From: Gigantopelta aegis
Lineage: Eukaryota; Mollusca; Gastropoda; Neomphalida; Peltospiridae
Length of the DNA stretch: 64,000 bases
Direction of reading: 5' to 3'
Assembly (NCBI RefSeq): GCF_016097555.1
Contig: NC_054706.1
Location: 79,066,353 to 79,130,352 of the forward strand
Made by a program: the position numbers and the translations under genes
Shown: piece by piece, positions 11,726 to 24,222 of the stretch
How the letters are laid out: each line of letters starts with the position of its first letter
Numbering within the stretch: position 1 is the stretch's first letter
Notes under the pieces: model-generated
What the model saw: only the letters and a program-made list of their open reading frames with translations
Databases searched by the model: none
Told to the model about the DNA's origin: nothing

Positions 11726-12257
11726 CAAATATGATGCAGCTGTTTGATATATTAAATGTGATGCAGTTGATTGATGTATTAAATGTGATGCAGCTGTTTG
11801 ATGTATTAAATGTGATGCAGCTGAAACATGCTTTAGACTGTCCACATTTTGTCAGTGTTACTAATTATCTTAATTTTGAGATGATTTTGATACAAATTCT
11901 TGGCAAGATTTCTATTGTTTCAAATTTAGAGATTTAAGCTGTCATTTGTCAACTATTGATTGATTTTGGAAAATGTATACATGTCAAGACTAAATTGTCA
12001 AGAACTTAAATTAAGAATTAACCTGTTTAATGGACCTTTATTTTATTGCATTTGTTTTGTCAAAACAACTTAAATTAAGATTATATTTGCAAGCTCAATA
12101 TGCCAAATAATGATATTTTTTTGCCAGCATAATTGTTTGGGGTTTTTGACAGCTTAACTCAACAAATTGTAATAATAGATACCAAGCTCTCAGTGATTTA
12201 TTTTGTTTTAGGTTTTAGTAATGGTATATGTTGGTACATCATAATGTACAGAATTTG

Positions 12258-12451
12258 CAGGGCCATAACTAGTGGGGGAGTTGCCTCTTGCTTAGAACAG
12301 AAAATATAAAAATATTCACTTTTAGTTTAGAATTGTCTGTTTTCCTTTTTGGAGACCATTTGTTATAGTGCCCCTATTTGTTTGTTGTAGTTGGTTGGGA
12401 TTTTGTTTTCTTTATATGTGACCCGTGTTTTTAAGGCTAGTTATGGCACTG
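12258..12451. mobile_element. 194-bp inverted-repeat element (hAT-like MITE)
   Basis: Starts CAGGGCCATAACTAG and ends CTAGTTATGGCACTG. The 15-bp termini are inverted copies with one mismatch. There is no ORF. ATTTG lies on both sides and may be a remnant of the target duplication. Confidence 0.6.
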
Positions 12452-12739
12452 ATTTGTAATTGGTTTCAATGTTTACCAATGTACCACACTGATGGTGTTG
12501 TCGAAAAGAATTAAGAGTGGATTTGGTATCCACTACTTCTATCCAGTGTATCATGTTTAATATCATTGTTAAGTTTATTTCTTTTGTGTTAGTTATTAGC
12601 TATGTTAACTAATTTGCTGCAAATAGTGGAATCATATATTTTTGGGTGAACTTGAAATAGTTGTTGGTTGTAGTTGACAGCAGATATTGTCAGATTTGTA
12701 AATGAAAGATAAATACTGCGTATGTTTTATCTATTAAAT

Positions 12740-12745
12740 AATAAA
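12740..12745 (+). promoter_or_regulatory. candidate polyadenylation signal AATAAA
   Basis: The hexamer lies in an AT-rich stretch downstream of the LDAF1-like gene and just before the SINE array. An earlier AATAAA lies near 11243, so use of this one is only a possibility. Confidence 0.25.
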
Positions 12746-12800
12746 TTACATGCAGCAAGAGAATGTTTGTCATTTTCTTATACATGTAGTTATATCACCA

Positions 12801-13220
12801 GCCTCGGTGTTGTCTTTGTTAAATCATCGGACACAAGGCTGGTAGGTACAGGGTTTGCAGCCCAGTACCGGCCTCGGTGGTGTCGTGGTTAAGTCATCGG
12901 ACACAAGGCTGGTAGGTACAGGGTTTGCAGCCCAGTACCGGCCTCGGTGCTGTCTTGGTTAAGTCATCGGACACAAGGCTGGTAGGTACAGGGTTTGCAG
13001 CCCAGCACCGGCCTCGGTGGTGTCGTGGTTAAGTCATCGGACACAAGGCTGGTAGGTACAGGGTTTGCAGCCCAGTACCGGCCTCGGTGGTGTCTTGGTT
13101 AAGTCATCGGACACAAGGCTGGTAGGTACAGGGTTTGCAGCCCAGTACCGGCCTCGGTGGTGTCGTGGTTAAGTCATCGGACACAAGGCTGGTAGGTACA
13201 GGGTTCACAGCCCAGTACCG
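12801..13220 (+). repeat. six tandem 70-bp copies of the SINE family C tRNA-like head
   Basis: Units start at 12801, 12871, 12941, 13011, 13081 and 13151. Each carries a box-A-like GTGGTGTCGTGGTTAAGTCA and a box-B-like GGTTTGCAGCCC. Only the last unit leads into a SINE body (13221 onward). The head itself has therefore been amplified, giving six possible RNA polymerase III promoters in a row. Confidence 0.9.
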
Positions 13221-13420
13221 GCTCCAACCCAGAGCAAGTTTTAATAACTCGCTTGGTATGTAAGACCACCACACACTTCTCTCTCACTAACCAACTAACA
13301 ACTGTCCCTCTCACCTGGACAACAGCCCAGTTAGCTGAGGTGTGTGCCCAGGACAGCATGCTTGAACCTCAATTGGATATAAGCATGAAAATAAGTTGAA
13401 ATTAAATTAAAATTTAGTCC
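13151..13420 (+). mobile_element. SINE family C (tRNA-derived), complete last unit
   Basis: Family C has the tRNA-like head, then a body with TTCTCTCTCACTAAC, then GTGTGCCCAGGACAGC and a tail TTGAACCTTAATTGGATATAA with an AAAT-rich end. This copy has all parts. Confidence 0.85.
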
Positions 13421-14090
13421 TAACATTATATTCATAGCTAAAATGTACTGGTATTGCATATTAGATACTAACGTTAATTTTTTTATTATTATTTAAAGTT
13501 TTTTATTTTCATTTTTAGTCACATTTTCACACAGTATATATATTTTTATACATACATACACTTATTAAAATTAGTTAATATAAAATAAAACAATAAACCT
13601 CTTGCCAACACGTCATTGAACCTCACTCAGTACTACACTCAAAATGTCTTCTACTTATGCATGATACTAATATTAATATTCTCTGTAACCGATAGGATGC
13701 TATTTACAGAATATATCATTATTCTCATTTTACAGCTGTATAATATTTATATTTATAAAATATACATTTACACAAATGCATGTCTTCTGAGTTATTATTT
13801 CAGTAAAGTAATAGCTGTCCATGAAACATGCAAACCATGACATCCAAACATTAATCTTGGGTGAAGGCATGTATATGTTGATTAAGAATTCAAATTGTTT
13901 TCAATGTTTATTAGGTCTGAAGGACAGTTCATGATGACCACTATTCCAGTGTTGTTATTAATACTGTACACAAACCATCCTCTAGTAGAGAATGGTCTGT
14001 ATGGAACACAGTCACAGTTCAGTCAAACCCGTTTTAAGCAGTCACCCAGAAGAGCAGGAAAATATTTGTTCTAAGTCAGATGGCTGGATA
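13421..14090. other. gene-free AT-rich stretch
   Basis: I see no gene, array or recognisable element here, only AT-rich DNA with short TATATA runs. Confidence 0.5.
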
Positions 14091-14095
14091 ATAAA

Positions 14096-14330
14096 AAAAA
14101 GAAAGTTTGTTTGTTTTGTTTAATTATACCACTAGAGCACATTGCTTTATTTATTAGATGTCAAACATTTGGTAATTCCGATATATTGGAAAGGAAATCC
14201 GCTGTTTCCATTAGTACCCAGGGATCTTTTATATGCACCCTCCCATAGACAGGATAGCACATACCACAGCCTTTTATATACCAGTCGTATAGCTCGGGGA
14301 TCGATCCTAAACAGACAGTGCATGAGGTGA
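14096..14330 (-). mobile_element. SINE family A
   Basis: The tail (complement, at 14115-14140), the body with GATCTTTTATATGCACC at 14223 and part of the tRNA-like head with GGGGATCGATCC are all visible. The head runs straight into a 78-bp tandem array. Confidence 0.85.
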
Positions 14331-14640
14331 GCTCTTTACTACTGGGCTGTGTGCCTACCCCTGGATAAAACCAAGACTAGGAGATGATTCGACAGAATAG
14401 TACGGTAGCTCTTTACCACTGGGCTGTGTGCCTACCTCTGGATAAAACCAAGACTAGGAGATGATTTGACAGAATAGTAAGGTGAGCTCTTTACCACTGG
14501 GCTGTGTGCCTACCCCTGGATAAAACCAAGACTAGGAGATGATTTGACAGAATAGTAAGGTGAGCTCTTTACCACTGGGCTGTGTGCCTACCCCTGGATA
14601 AAACCAAGACTAGGAGATGATTCGACAGAATAGTGAGCTG
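14327..14640. repeat. four 78-bp units seeded from a SINE head
   Basis: Units start near 14331, 14408, 14486 and 14564. Each begins with the complement of the SINE box-A region (GCTCTTTACCACTGGGCT) and continues with about 50 bp of flanking DNA (CCTGGATAAAACCAAGACTA). The array lies at the 5' end of the family A SINE. Confidence 0.9.
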
Positions 14641-14855
14641 GTCTTATGTGTTGAACAGTATAAACTGTTCCAGCAGACATATTTTCATCTGTGATAATAT
14701 TTTGTTATTATGATTACACAAACATTCTTATGTTACAAATTATTCAAATCTTTTTCTTTTCTTCCAAATATAAGGTATTTTGTGAATAAATTTTTGTGAA
14801 AAATATATTTTGTTTGTCTTGCCTTGGAACCTGGTTGGTGTGTCATGTCAATAGA

Positions 14856-15199
14856 AAGAAAGAAATGTTTTATTTAACGACGCACTCAACACATTTTATT
14901 TATGGTTATATGGTTAAGGACCATACAGATTTTGAGAGGAAACCTGCTGTCGCCACTACATGGACTACTCTTTCTGATTAGCATCAAGGGATCTTTTATT
15001 TGCGCTTCCCACAAACCATGGCCTTTGTTGAACCAGTTATGGATCACTGGTCGGTGCAAGTGGTTTGCACCTACCCATTGAGCCTTGCAGAGCACTCGCT
15101 CAGGGTTTGAAGTCGGTATCTGGATTAAAAATCCCATGCCTCGACTGGGATCCGAACCCAGTACCTACCAGCCTAACCACGACGCCACTGAGGCCGGTT
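14856..15199 (-). mobile_element. SINE family D (composite head)
   Basis: Family D joins a family-C-like head (ACCGGCCTCGGTGGCGTCG) to the body and the tail of family B (ending GCGTCGTTAAATAAAACATT). This copy on the minus strand is almost complete, from the tail at 14856 to the head at 15199. Confidence 0.85.
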
Positions 15200-15860
15200 G
15201 TTTTGTCAATAGATCTATATGTAAAATGTATCTTAGCTGCAAATTGAGAACTAATTATGGGTGCCATCTTGCAATTAGGACTATTCCACAACTGATTAAA
15301 TGGGATGGTTGGGAGGCACTTCTTTTGTTTGCTTACCAGTCGTAAAATAACATTTTATTCATAGTGTGAAAAAGCATGGAATACTAATCTTGGTGTGTCC
15401 CGTCATAAGAGGTTCATTCTGGTATGGTTCTCAGCATTAATAAAGCACATCAGTGGACAATCTAATGCAGTTAGAACTATTCTCAGAGTTCCACCAATTA
15501 ACAAAATTTGAACAAAAGCCCAATTATTTGTTATATTTAGTAGTTTTGGGAATTGGTTGCAATTTCATAATCAATCATCGGTTGTAATCAGTTAGCACCA
15601 ATCGATTGACTTTCGATTAGAATGTATAGGAACTTGGAGAGGATTGGACAAATTCGGAACTATGCATCTATTTAAAAAAAATATACAAGTATATATATAA
15701 AATGTCTCCAGTAGTAATTTTTACTTCTAAATGTTACATTTCCCAAACAGATATCTTTTACATGAGATGTGAATTTTGTTGCAGGTTTGTAGAATATTTT
15801 GGGGAACAATCCTTTTATTCTTTATGGCAAATGCGAAAATAAATAAATGTCAATGAAAAA

Positions 15861-16180
15861 AAAAAAGATGTTTTATTTAACAATGCACTCAACACATTTT
15901 ATTTACGGTTATCAGGCATCTGACATGGTTAAGGACCACACAGATATTGAGAGAGGAAACATGCTGTTGCCAGTTCATGGGCTATTCTTTTCGATTAGCA
16001 GCAAGGGATCTTTTATATGCACCATCCCAGACAGGGTAGTACATACCACGGCCTTTGATATACCACTCATGGTGCACTGGCTGGAACGAGAAATAACTCT
16101 ATTGGCCCACCAACAGGGATCAATCCCTGACCGACCGTGCATCGAGCGAGCGCTGTACCAATGGGCTACGTCCCGCCCCA
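15861..16180 (-). mobile_element. SINE family B, full length
   Basis: Runs from the tail (complement, ATGTTTTATTTAACAATGCA) to the tRNA-like head, which reads GGGGCGGGACGTAGCCCA on the minus strand. Box A and a box-B-like GGGATTGATCCC can be seen. Confidence 0.85.
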
Positions 16181-16812
16181 AATTTCAATGAACACACAGA
16201 TTTACCAGTACATAGGGGCATAGTCTTAAAAGGTTAGAAATCAAGAAACGTACACAATAATAGCCTACAAATACTGGATTTGATGAATACAAATTCTGAC
16301 AATGAGCAAGGAAATATTTACTTTCAAAATCGATCATCACATCGCTAGAGCCACAACCGATCAATCTTCAATTATAGTCGATCATCGGAACACCACTAAC
16401 ATTTAGAGCCCTGCATAAAGTGTGTAAAACCCTGCTTTTGCATGTGCATATGTATATAACATCTGCTTGTGAATACAGCTTGCAGGTTGGAAACTGTCCG
16501 AATCACGTCGTAATGAAATTGTGTGTTCCGTTTGGGATTCCATAATTGTCAAATGATGACGACTAACATCTCGAGCAAACTATACTCACTGACCTAGATC
16601 TCCCAGCCCATCTTTTTAAAGAGCAAGCGACTAGAAAAGTGTTCCTTACCCCGTAGTTGTGTTCTTAAGGTCCATGGCACACCTCGGCCATCAGAGGGTT
16701 AGTTGTTCATGGTTAGTGAGAGAGAAGTCTGTATAGTGGCCTTACACATACCCATAACAGTCATTAAACACTCTGTACCTACGAGCCTCATGTCTGATGG
16801 CTTAACCACAAG

Positions 16813-17450
16813 ACCAGAGGATCGATTGATTTGTCACTTTACATTTCAGAACCACAAGACCACAGAGGATCAATTGATGTGTCACTTTACATTTCAGAAC
16901 CACAAGACCACAGAGGATCAATTGATGTGTCGCTTTACATTTCAGAACCAGAAGACCACAGAGGATCGATTGATGTGTCACTTTACATTTGAGGACCACA
17001 ATACCACAGGATCGATTGATGTGTCACTTTACATTTGAGGACCACGATACCACAGGATCGATTGATGTTTCAGTTTACATTTCAGGACCACAAGGCCACA
17101 GAGGATCGATTGATGTGTCACTTTACATTTGAGGACCACAATACCACAGAGGATCGATTGATGTTTCAGTTTACATTTGAGGACCACAAGGCCACAGAGG
17201 ATCGATTGATGTGTTACTTTACATTTGAGGACCACAATACCACAGAGGATCGATTGATGTTTCAGTTTACATTTCAGGACCACAAGGCCACAGAGGATCG
17301 ATTGATGTGTCACTTTACATTTCAGGACCACAGAGGATTGATTGATGTGTCACTTTACATTTCAGGACCACAGAGGATTGATTGATGTGTCATTTTACAT
17401 TTCTGGACCACAAGACCACAGAGGATCGATTGATGTGTCACTTTACATTT
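16813..17450. repeat. about 13 units of a 48-54 bp minisatellite
   Basis: The core is GAGGATCGATTGATGTGTCA followed by CTTTACATTTCAGGACCACA. Units differ by short insertions, and some alternate between TGTGTCACTT and TGTTTCAGTT. Frames stay open on both strands through the repeat, but this is a by-product of a stop-free unit. Confidence 0.9.
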
Positions 17451-18190
17451 CATGCTACGTTTTCAATCACATAAGAGTCATTTGAAGCACATATGAAACT
17501 AACCATGGGCCAGCGGGTAAGGTAGGGTCCAAGGAAATGTCAATTTGTCGTCACTTCTCTGTGGCTACATTTTACTGAATCAAATACAAAAAACAACTGA
17601 GAAATAGTTTGTCATACATTAATTTTATCAACTGTCACTGGCATGTTTGCGAGTTTGGACAAGGACATACATTTTGTCCATTACAACATAAACAACAATG
17701 CATATATTACAAATATTTGACACCTGTACAGTATGTTATATAAAAAACAAATCAGTTTAATTGCCGTTTCTGAATGTGTAGCACTGAGTGAGTTTTCAAC
17801 TGTTACAGGGTGCTTTAACTGCATGGTTAAAATATATTGTCTACATGCCAAAACTTTTGTTTTTCTTAGCTAAACAAACTGCAACAAAGAAATGCTCAGT
17901 AAATAAGATAATTCAAAAATTTGCTACATGTACTTACTGAATTGTTTATAGCACTCGAGTGACTGTCATCATTAATTTCTTATACAAAACACAGAAGCAC
18001 ATAAAAGATAATACATTTATAATGACTACAAAAGCCTTGAGACAGTCTAATATAAATAAGTTCTCCATTCTCTATGTCAAGGGGTTGGATGAGAGGGGCC
18101 CACATGATTGTTTTTAAAGGTAAAATATCAGTTACAAGTGCCATATTTGGCTAGTGGGTTTTTCCATTTATTTGTGATAAATAACTACAA
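17451..18190. other. gene-free stretch
   Basis: AT-rich DNA without a supported ORF or repeat that I recognise. Confidence 0.45.
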
Positions 18191-18191
18191 T

Positions 18192-18393
18192 TTTAGTTTG
18201 TTTTGTTTAACAACACAACAAGAGCACATTGATTTATTAATCATTGGCTATTGGAAATAGTCTTAGAGAGGAAACCTGCTACATTTTTTCATTTAGTAGA
18301 AAAGGATCTTTTATATGCACCATCCAACACAGGATAACACATACCACATCCTTTGATATACCAGTTGTGGTGCACTGGTTGGAATGAGAAATA
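18192..18393 (-). mobile_element. SINE family A, head missing
   Basis: The tail and body are present up to GGTTGGAATGAGAAATAG. The tRNA-like head is absent, so the copy is 5'-truncated. Confidence 0.85.
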
Positions 18394-18785
18394 GAAAACT
18401 ACAAATTAATTGAACCCACACATAATCTTTGTATAAATAACAAACTTGTCAAAAACATGAGCCTAACATAAAAATATGAAGTTTCTGACTAAATGAATGC
18501 ACTCAATTCCATCGGTCATTCATTAAGATTCTTAAATAAAAAAAATTCTCAACTAGTAAATAAAAATGTTTGCTTCAAATCTTTTATGGGTATATAGTTG
18601 AAATCTTTAATAAGTCATTTTTGGGGAAACAGCCATTAGTAACCTTTAAGCATGTGAACAAAATGATAATACTAAATAGTAACATGGTTTGTAAAATCAA
18701 ACTTGAGATGAACACAAAAACAAAACAGAAAACTGCGTGGAGGGGGGGATACTAGGCCTTATTGTTCATAAACTTGGGGCACTAG

Positions 18786-19019
18786 ACTTCTTTATACAGC
18801 AGAAGTTTTAAAACAATTCTTACTAGTATTAAATCTTTATACAGCAGAAGTTTTAAAACAATTCTTACTAGTATTAAATCTTTATACAGCAGAAGTTTTA
18901 AAACAATTCTTACTAGTATTAAATCTTTATACAGCAGAAGTTTTAAAACAATTCTTACTAGTATTAAATCTTTATACAGCAGAAGTTTTAAAACAATTCT
19001 TACTAGTATTAAATCTTTA
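18786..19019. repeat. five 45-bp tandem units
   Basis: The unit begins CTTTATACAGCAGAAGTTTT, and copies are almost identical, which points to recent expansion. Confidence 0.9.
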
Positions 19020-19044
19020 AGCACCATTAATTGTAAACACTTAC

Positions 19045-19415
19045 AGGGACATACCCTAGTTTTTAAACACTAACGCATATGTCGGACTATTATAAAAGTT
19101 TTTGGTAACTTAAATCATACTTTACTTAGATTTTATTGTTTATATTATCAATTTCCGTACATTCGAAGTGGTTTTGGTCATCCTGGTGTTTTTATTATCA
19201 CAAAATGAATTTCTCGTATTTTTAAAAACGCACGTGCGTTTGAGAAGTAACAGTTATGGAGTCGAGTTTTAGTCTATTTTTAGAGGGTATTTCACCATTT
19301 CAAAGTCACAGACTCATGTTTTACTCAATTGTAACTTTATCCAAATGTGTTACAGGTTTGTAGATTAACTAAACTTAGTGTTAATTTTCACAGGTTGAAA
19401 CTAGGGTATGTCCCT
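19045..19415. mobile_element. MITE with GGGACATACCCTAG termini
   Basis: The left end AGGGACATACCCTAGTTT and right end AAACTAGGGTATGTCCCT are inverted copies. The flanks are TTAC and TTAA, which suggests a TTAA target site. There is no ORF in 371 bp. Relatives occur at 43485-43795 and 60653-61474, so this is a family. Confidence 0.75.
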
Positions 19416-19955
19416 TTAATATGAGCAGAGAATGACTCAACTCTCCTATAAACTTTGATCGGCAGTCTAGACCTTTCTGTTGAAATTCCTGCACATTCGT
19501 CTGTTTATAACACACTTGCATAAAATTACATTTTTTGTACAAGATTTTTGATGCATTTGTATCATACTTTCAATCATCTTCCGATTTTTTCACCAGAATT
19601 CTCAAACTTTCAAACCACCCATTATCAACAGGTAGGACTATATTGAAAGTTGATCAGTTGGGAAAAAGAAGACATTTTCATTCTAGTTCAACTAACTGGT
19701 ACAAAGGTGCTAGAAAGCCATGCTAGCTGCAGTACATATGACAATTATGCTAAAGAAAAAAAAAATTGCTGCAAGAGAGAATACTGGCAATGAAAGACCA
19801 GTAAATGTGACGAAGCATAATCAGTTTCCATATGCAAAACAAATGTGTTACTAAATTAACATTGGTGGGGCTTTTACTTTTGATTATTTTACTGGAGTTT
19901 TATAAAGTAACTAAGGTACATTGGCCAAACGTTGATTTTCCGAAACTGTTGATAA

Positions 19956-20635
19956 GAATTCACCGAGAAACTGACTGCTGAAAGTCAGTGTCGTTGACTA
20001 GTCCCCAGTGGGCTGTCTGGTCAATGTGATGTTATCTGAAGAATTCACCGAGAAACTGACTGCTGAAAGTCAGTGTCGTTGACTAGTCCCCAGTGGGCTG
20101 TCTGGTCAATGTGATGTTATCTGAAGAATTCACCGAGAAACTGACTGCTGAAAGTCAGTGTCGTTGACTAGTCCCCAGTGGGCTGTCTGGTCAATGTGAT
20201 GTTATCTGAAGAATTCACCGAGAAACTGACTGCTAAAGTCAGTGTCGTTGACTAGTCCCCAGTGGGCTGTCTGGTCAATGTGATGTTATCTGAAGAATTC
20301 ACCGAGAAACTGACTGCTGAAAGTCAGTGTCGTTGACTAGTCCCCAGTGGGCTGTCTGGTCAATGTGATGTTATCTGAAGAATTCACCGAGAAACTGACT
20401 GCTGAAAGTCAGTGTCGTTGACTAGTCCCCAGTGGGCTGTCTGGTCAATGTGATGTTATCTGAAGAATTCACAGAGAAACTGACTGCTGAAAGTCAGTGT
20501 CGTTGACTAGTCCCCAGTGGGCTGTCTGGTCAATGTGATGTTATCTGAAGAATTCACCGAGAAACTGACTGCTGAAAGTCAGTGTCGTTGACTAGTTCCC
20601 AGTGGGCTGTCTGGTCAATGTGATGTTATCTGAAG
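19956..20635. repeat. eight 85-bp tandem units with an internal hairpin
   Basis: Units start GAATTCACCGAGAAACTGAC. Each contains CTGACT and AGTCAG six bases apart, able to pair, and then TTGACTAGTCCCCAGTGGGC. Copies are nearly identical. Confidence 0.9.
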
Positions 20636-20675
20636 AATTGCTATATGTACCAGCAACTTGATTTTTCACACACAG

Positions 20676-20757
20676 CTCTCATGACACTTTGATTTTCTTT
20701 GTGTGAACACTTTGATTTTCTTTGTGTGAACACTTTGATTTTCTTTGTGAACACTTT
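20676..20757. repeat. three 23-bp units
   Basis: The unit is ACTTTGATTTTCTTTGTGTG plus a few bases. The third copy is shortened. Confidence 0.85.
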
Positions 20758-21463
20758 ATTGCATCAAAAGGATCCTATTTCAACTAAGTCAAAATACAAA
20801 ATAAATAAATTGCACTGCAATTAGTAAGGTACCACATTGTTGATATAGTAATTAACAGACTCGTAATACATGTATTATTATACATATTAAGTACTACTAG
20901 TAAGTGCAAAACAGATATGTCTTAATTGCATATGCTTGATTCCATCCTTCACTTTAACTAAAGTTAACATAATGATAATAGTGAAATTTTAAATAAAGCT
21001 TTATATATTTTTTTAAAGGTATACTGGTACAATATTCACAAATTACTGTTTTTTTATTTTATTTATGTCAATTTTTTCAAAATGATAAACAAAATAAATG
21101 TATACAAATATAATAGAACGATGTACAAACATACTTAAATCAACAGTTTAATACATTTCATCAACATGGATACATTCATTCATACAATATCCTACAAAAA
21201 TAGGTTTACAAAAAATATACAGGCATAATCACAAATGGATCCAAAAAGCAGCCATTTTGTAACAACAATCTATGCTTGTTCTCAGATACTGTTCCCCCAT
21301 GAATGCCCATGAAATGTACAAGTGGACAAAGAATTTGATTTTAAAACTTGAGTATTGTAATTTGTCCATATTGTACAAGTCATGTATGAAATGTCATAAA
21401 ACTCACTACTATATATATCAGCAAACTAATAGGTACAGAAATTTAGAATTTGCTTAATATTTA

Positions 21464-21495
<32 letters not shown>

Positions 21496-21827
21496 TAACA
21501 ATAATTATAATAATAATAACAATAATAATAATAATAATAATAAATCCTAAACAAAGAGTGTCTAAAAACCCTCTTAACCAATTCATACCATTTGGGGAAA
21601 GAGGGGGGGGGGGGGGGGGGGTATGAAATTATCTCGCTATTATTGTTGTAGGAGTGTTGAAACAAGTTTATTAAAAAAATGTGCTAGAAGTAATACCCTG
21701 AATGTATACGTTGTTGTATAATCGTAGTAGCTACTTCTGCTGCTAAGTTATTCTTTGAACACAAAGAGGGTGAACATTTTAAAATTAAGCCAAGAAAATG
21801 TTCAGCACAGAAACTTAATATTAGTGT

Positions 21828-21861
<34 letters not shown>

Positions 21862-22854
21862 AAATTAAGGAAAGGAGTACAACTATTTTTAATTTATTAA
21901 AGAGCCACAGTAAAGGCACATTTTTATTAGATGCATGCAAGGAAATAGTCTTTATATTATTATATCACATAGTTAATTTTAAAAAATGCGACCCATTTTC
22001 TAATAGTAAATTTAATGAAAAATACAAAACAAATAATCATGCATGAGTGAATAGTGGAGACAGAAGTACAGCAATGTTAAACATATTATTTTTTTATCCC
22101 TTTGGCTGAAATTTCTATATTTCCATAAAATACACTACAACTGTTTTTAACTCTCTGTAATAGGTCATCCATTTCTGTCATGACCCCAATAAATCGATTC
22201 AAAAACAACTATGTCTTGTGATAACTGACTCACAACTTCAATTTTTAAATTAACGAGGTAAACACCATGACATCATACATGGAAACTTAAAGCGGTCAAA
22301 TCAGCTGACCATTAAAATTTCCAACAGAAGCACCATATTTATCAAATTAAGAATTTTGTAATGTAGTAGCTAACAGAAATTTTATGATGTAAAAACATCA
22401 ACACCAAAATCAAGAACAAAAATGTAACTTTATGTCCAGTTTATTTGGTCTACTGTTATCAAAAGTCATTTCCCGTAACAAACTCTTGTGCAGTCAATGC
22501 ATGCAAGGTTTCCATAAATATCAAACAGCTTGGAGAAAAGTTAGCAGAATCATAAAGATCCAGAAACAATAACCAATGATTAACATAGGAGAGAAATGTT
22601 TTAAAATAAAACTACAGAAGAAATTGCATCCACTGTACATGTATATGGTGAGATAACAGCCGAATTTATAGAACTTGTTCTTAGACGCAAGGTTTTTTTA
22701 GAAGCATTGTAAATGTGTGTTGTTACACACTTGTAAAACATAAATAGGCTTTGTATATTTGGTCCAGTCTGTTTAAAAACTAAATTTAAACCGACACCTT
22801 GCTAAATAAACAATACCGGGTAGTACAGTTAAGCCTGCTCTAGTGGGCACAAGT
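20758..22854. other. gene-free stretch with simple repeats
   Basis: No gene is seen. It holds an AAT microsatellite (21466-21545), a G run (21602-21620) and a long A run (about 21833-21860). It may include part of the 3' flank of WDR45B, which reads toward it from the minus strand. Confidence 0.6.
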
Positions 22855-23546
22855 ATTAACCAGCCACCTGTGTTAAGAGGCCACATTTGTACTCTCCCAA
22901 GTCATCTAATGCAGTACAAACTGACCTGTATTAACCAGCCACCTGTGTTAAGAGGCCACATTTTTTCTCTCCCAAGTCATCTAATGCAGTACAAACTGAC
23001 CTGTATTAACCAGCCACCTGTGTTAAGAGGCCACATTTTTTCTCTCCCAAGTCATCTAATGCAGTACAAACTGACCTGTATTAACCAGCCACCTGTGTTA
23101 AGAGGCCACATTTTTTCTCTCCCAAGTCATCTAATGCAGTACAAACTGACCTGTATTAACCAGCCACCTGTGTTAAGAGGCCACATTTTTTCTCTCCCAA
23201 GTCATCTAATGCAGTACAAACTGACCTGTATTAACCAGCCACCTGTGTTAAGAGGCCACATTTTTTCTCTCCCAAGTCATCAAATGCAGTACAAACTGAC
23301 CTGTATTAACCAGCCAACTGTGTTAAGAGGCCACATTTTTACTCTCCCAAGTCATCTAATGCAGTACAAACTGACCTGTATTAACCAGCCACCTGTGTTA
23401 AGAGGCCACATTTTTACTCTCCCAAGTCATCTAATGCAGTACAAACTGACCTGTAGTAACCAGCCACCTGTGTTAAGAGGCCACATTTTTACTCTCCCAA
23501 GTCATCTAATGCAGTACAAACTGACCTGTATTAACCAGCCACCTTT
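22855..23546. repeat. about nine 75-bp tandem units
   Basis: The unit contains AACCAGCCACCTGTGTTAAG and CAAGTCATCTAATGCAGTAC. Since 75 is a multiple of three and one frame lacks stops, the array forms a 260-codon open frame of 25-residue repeats. I do not call it a gene: there is no start context, promoter or splice support, and conservation equals that of the DNA repeat. Confidence 0.9.
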
Positions 23547-24222
23547 CCTAATTAAGCAAAGTTTCGATACTCCCTTTGGTGTCTTCTTAACACTGTGTTT
23601 GACTGTGTATAACCGGTATAGCTAACTGAAAACAATGTTCGTATTAGTACTATACTTTAAACAGATAAAATATCCTACTGAAATTCATGTGAAGTAAAGC
23701 ACAGTATCGTCTAACACTACGGTCAAACTGCTTCAAGTTAACTGCATATATTTAGAGGCTCCTCACACAACAACTGTATAATGCTCCTGTATAATGCTAC
23801 TGCACAAGCTGAGCTATGACATTATTTAACACATGATTGTACCAACAAATATCTACAATGCATACAGTTTAATTTGCCAGACAAGCTGAAAATTTCATAA
23901 CAATATTTTGTAACACATTTTCCCTGAAAATGCTTACAAAACTGCACCAGTTTCTAAAAATATTAACTTAACATGTCTGAGTTTATTCTGTTGATACAAT
24001 ATTTGCGCACACAGAACTCATTGGCAATATGCACATAAAAGTATTGTTGTTGTCGACAGTTGAAGAAAAACGATTGATGCATATGTTCTTTAAACTGTTA
24101 CACATTTGACTTCCAACCACTTAACTTCCTCCAGCAAACAAAGAACTGCAGTCGCTGTAAAAAGACTCGTCGGATGTACGACAGGAAGGTACCCGTCTAC
24201 TGCGTGAGTCTATCACAGATTA
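23547..24222 (-). other. probable WDR45B 3' UTR and flank
   Basis: The sequence follows the WDR45B stop on the minus strand. A TTTATT at 23992-23997 gives AATAAA on the minus strand about 225 nt after the stop, a plausible poly(A) signal. Confidence 0.45.
23992..23997 (-). promoter_or_regulatory. candidate poly(A) signal of WDR45B
   Basis: AATAAA on the minus strand, the nearest one found downstream of the stop codon. Position only; no transcript evidence. Confidence 0.4.

Larger units (their letters stand above)
11018..11824. repeat. 27-bp minisatellite in three blocks (11018-11097, 11453-11504, 11730-11824)
   Basis: The unit reads GCTGTTTGATATATTAAATG plus about seven bases. The blocks are separated by two segments with inverted-repeat ends, so one original array was probably split by two insertions. 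Confidence 0.8.

Noticed and set aside
12801-13220. True tRNA genes
   Set aside because: Box A and box B are present, but the units cannot fold into a full cloverleaf with anticodon arm and acceptor stem; the sequence is a SINE head.
16703-17385. Frames of over 100 codons with repeated CHFTFQ-type blocks
   Set aside because: They follow the 48-54 bp minisatellite; both strands are open through the same repeats.
22843-23625. 260-codon open frame with 25-residue repeats
   Set aside because: It is a 75-bp minisatellite in a stop-free frame. Copies are as similar at silent sites as at others, and there is no gene context.
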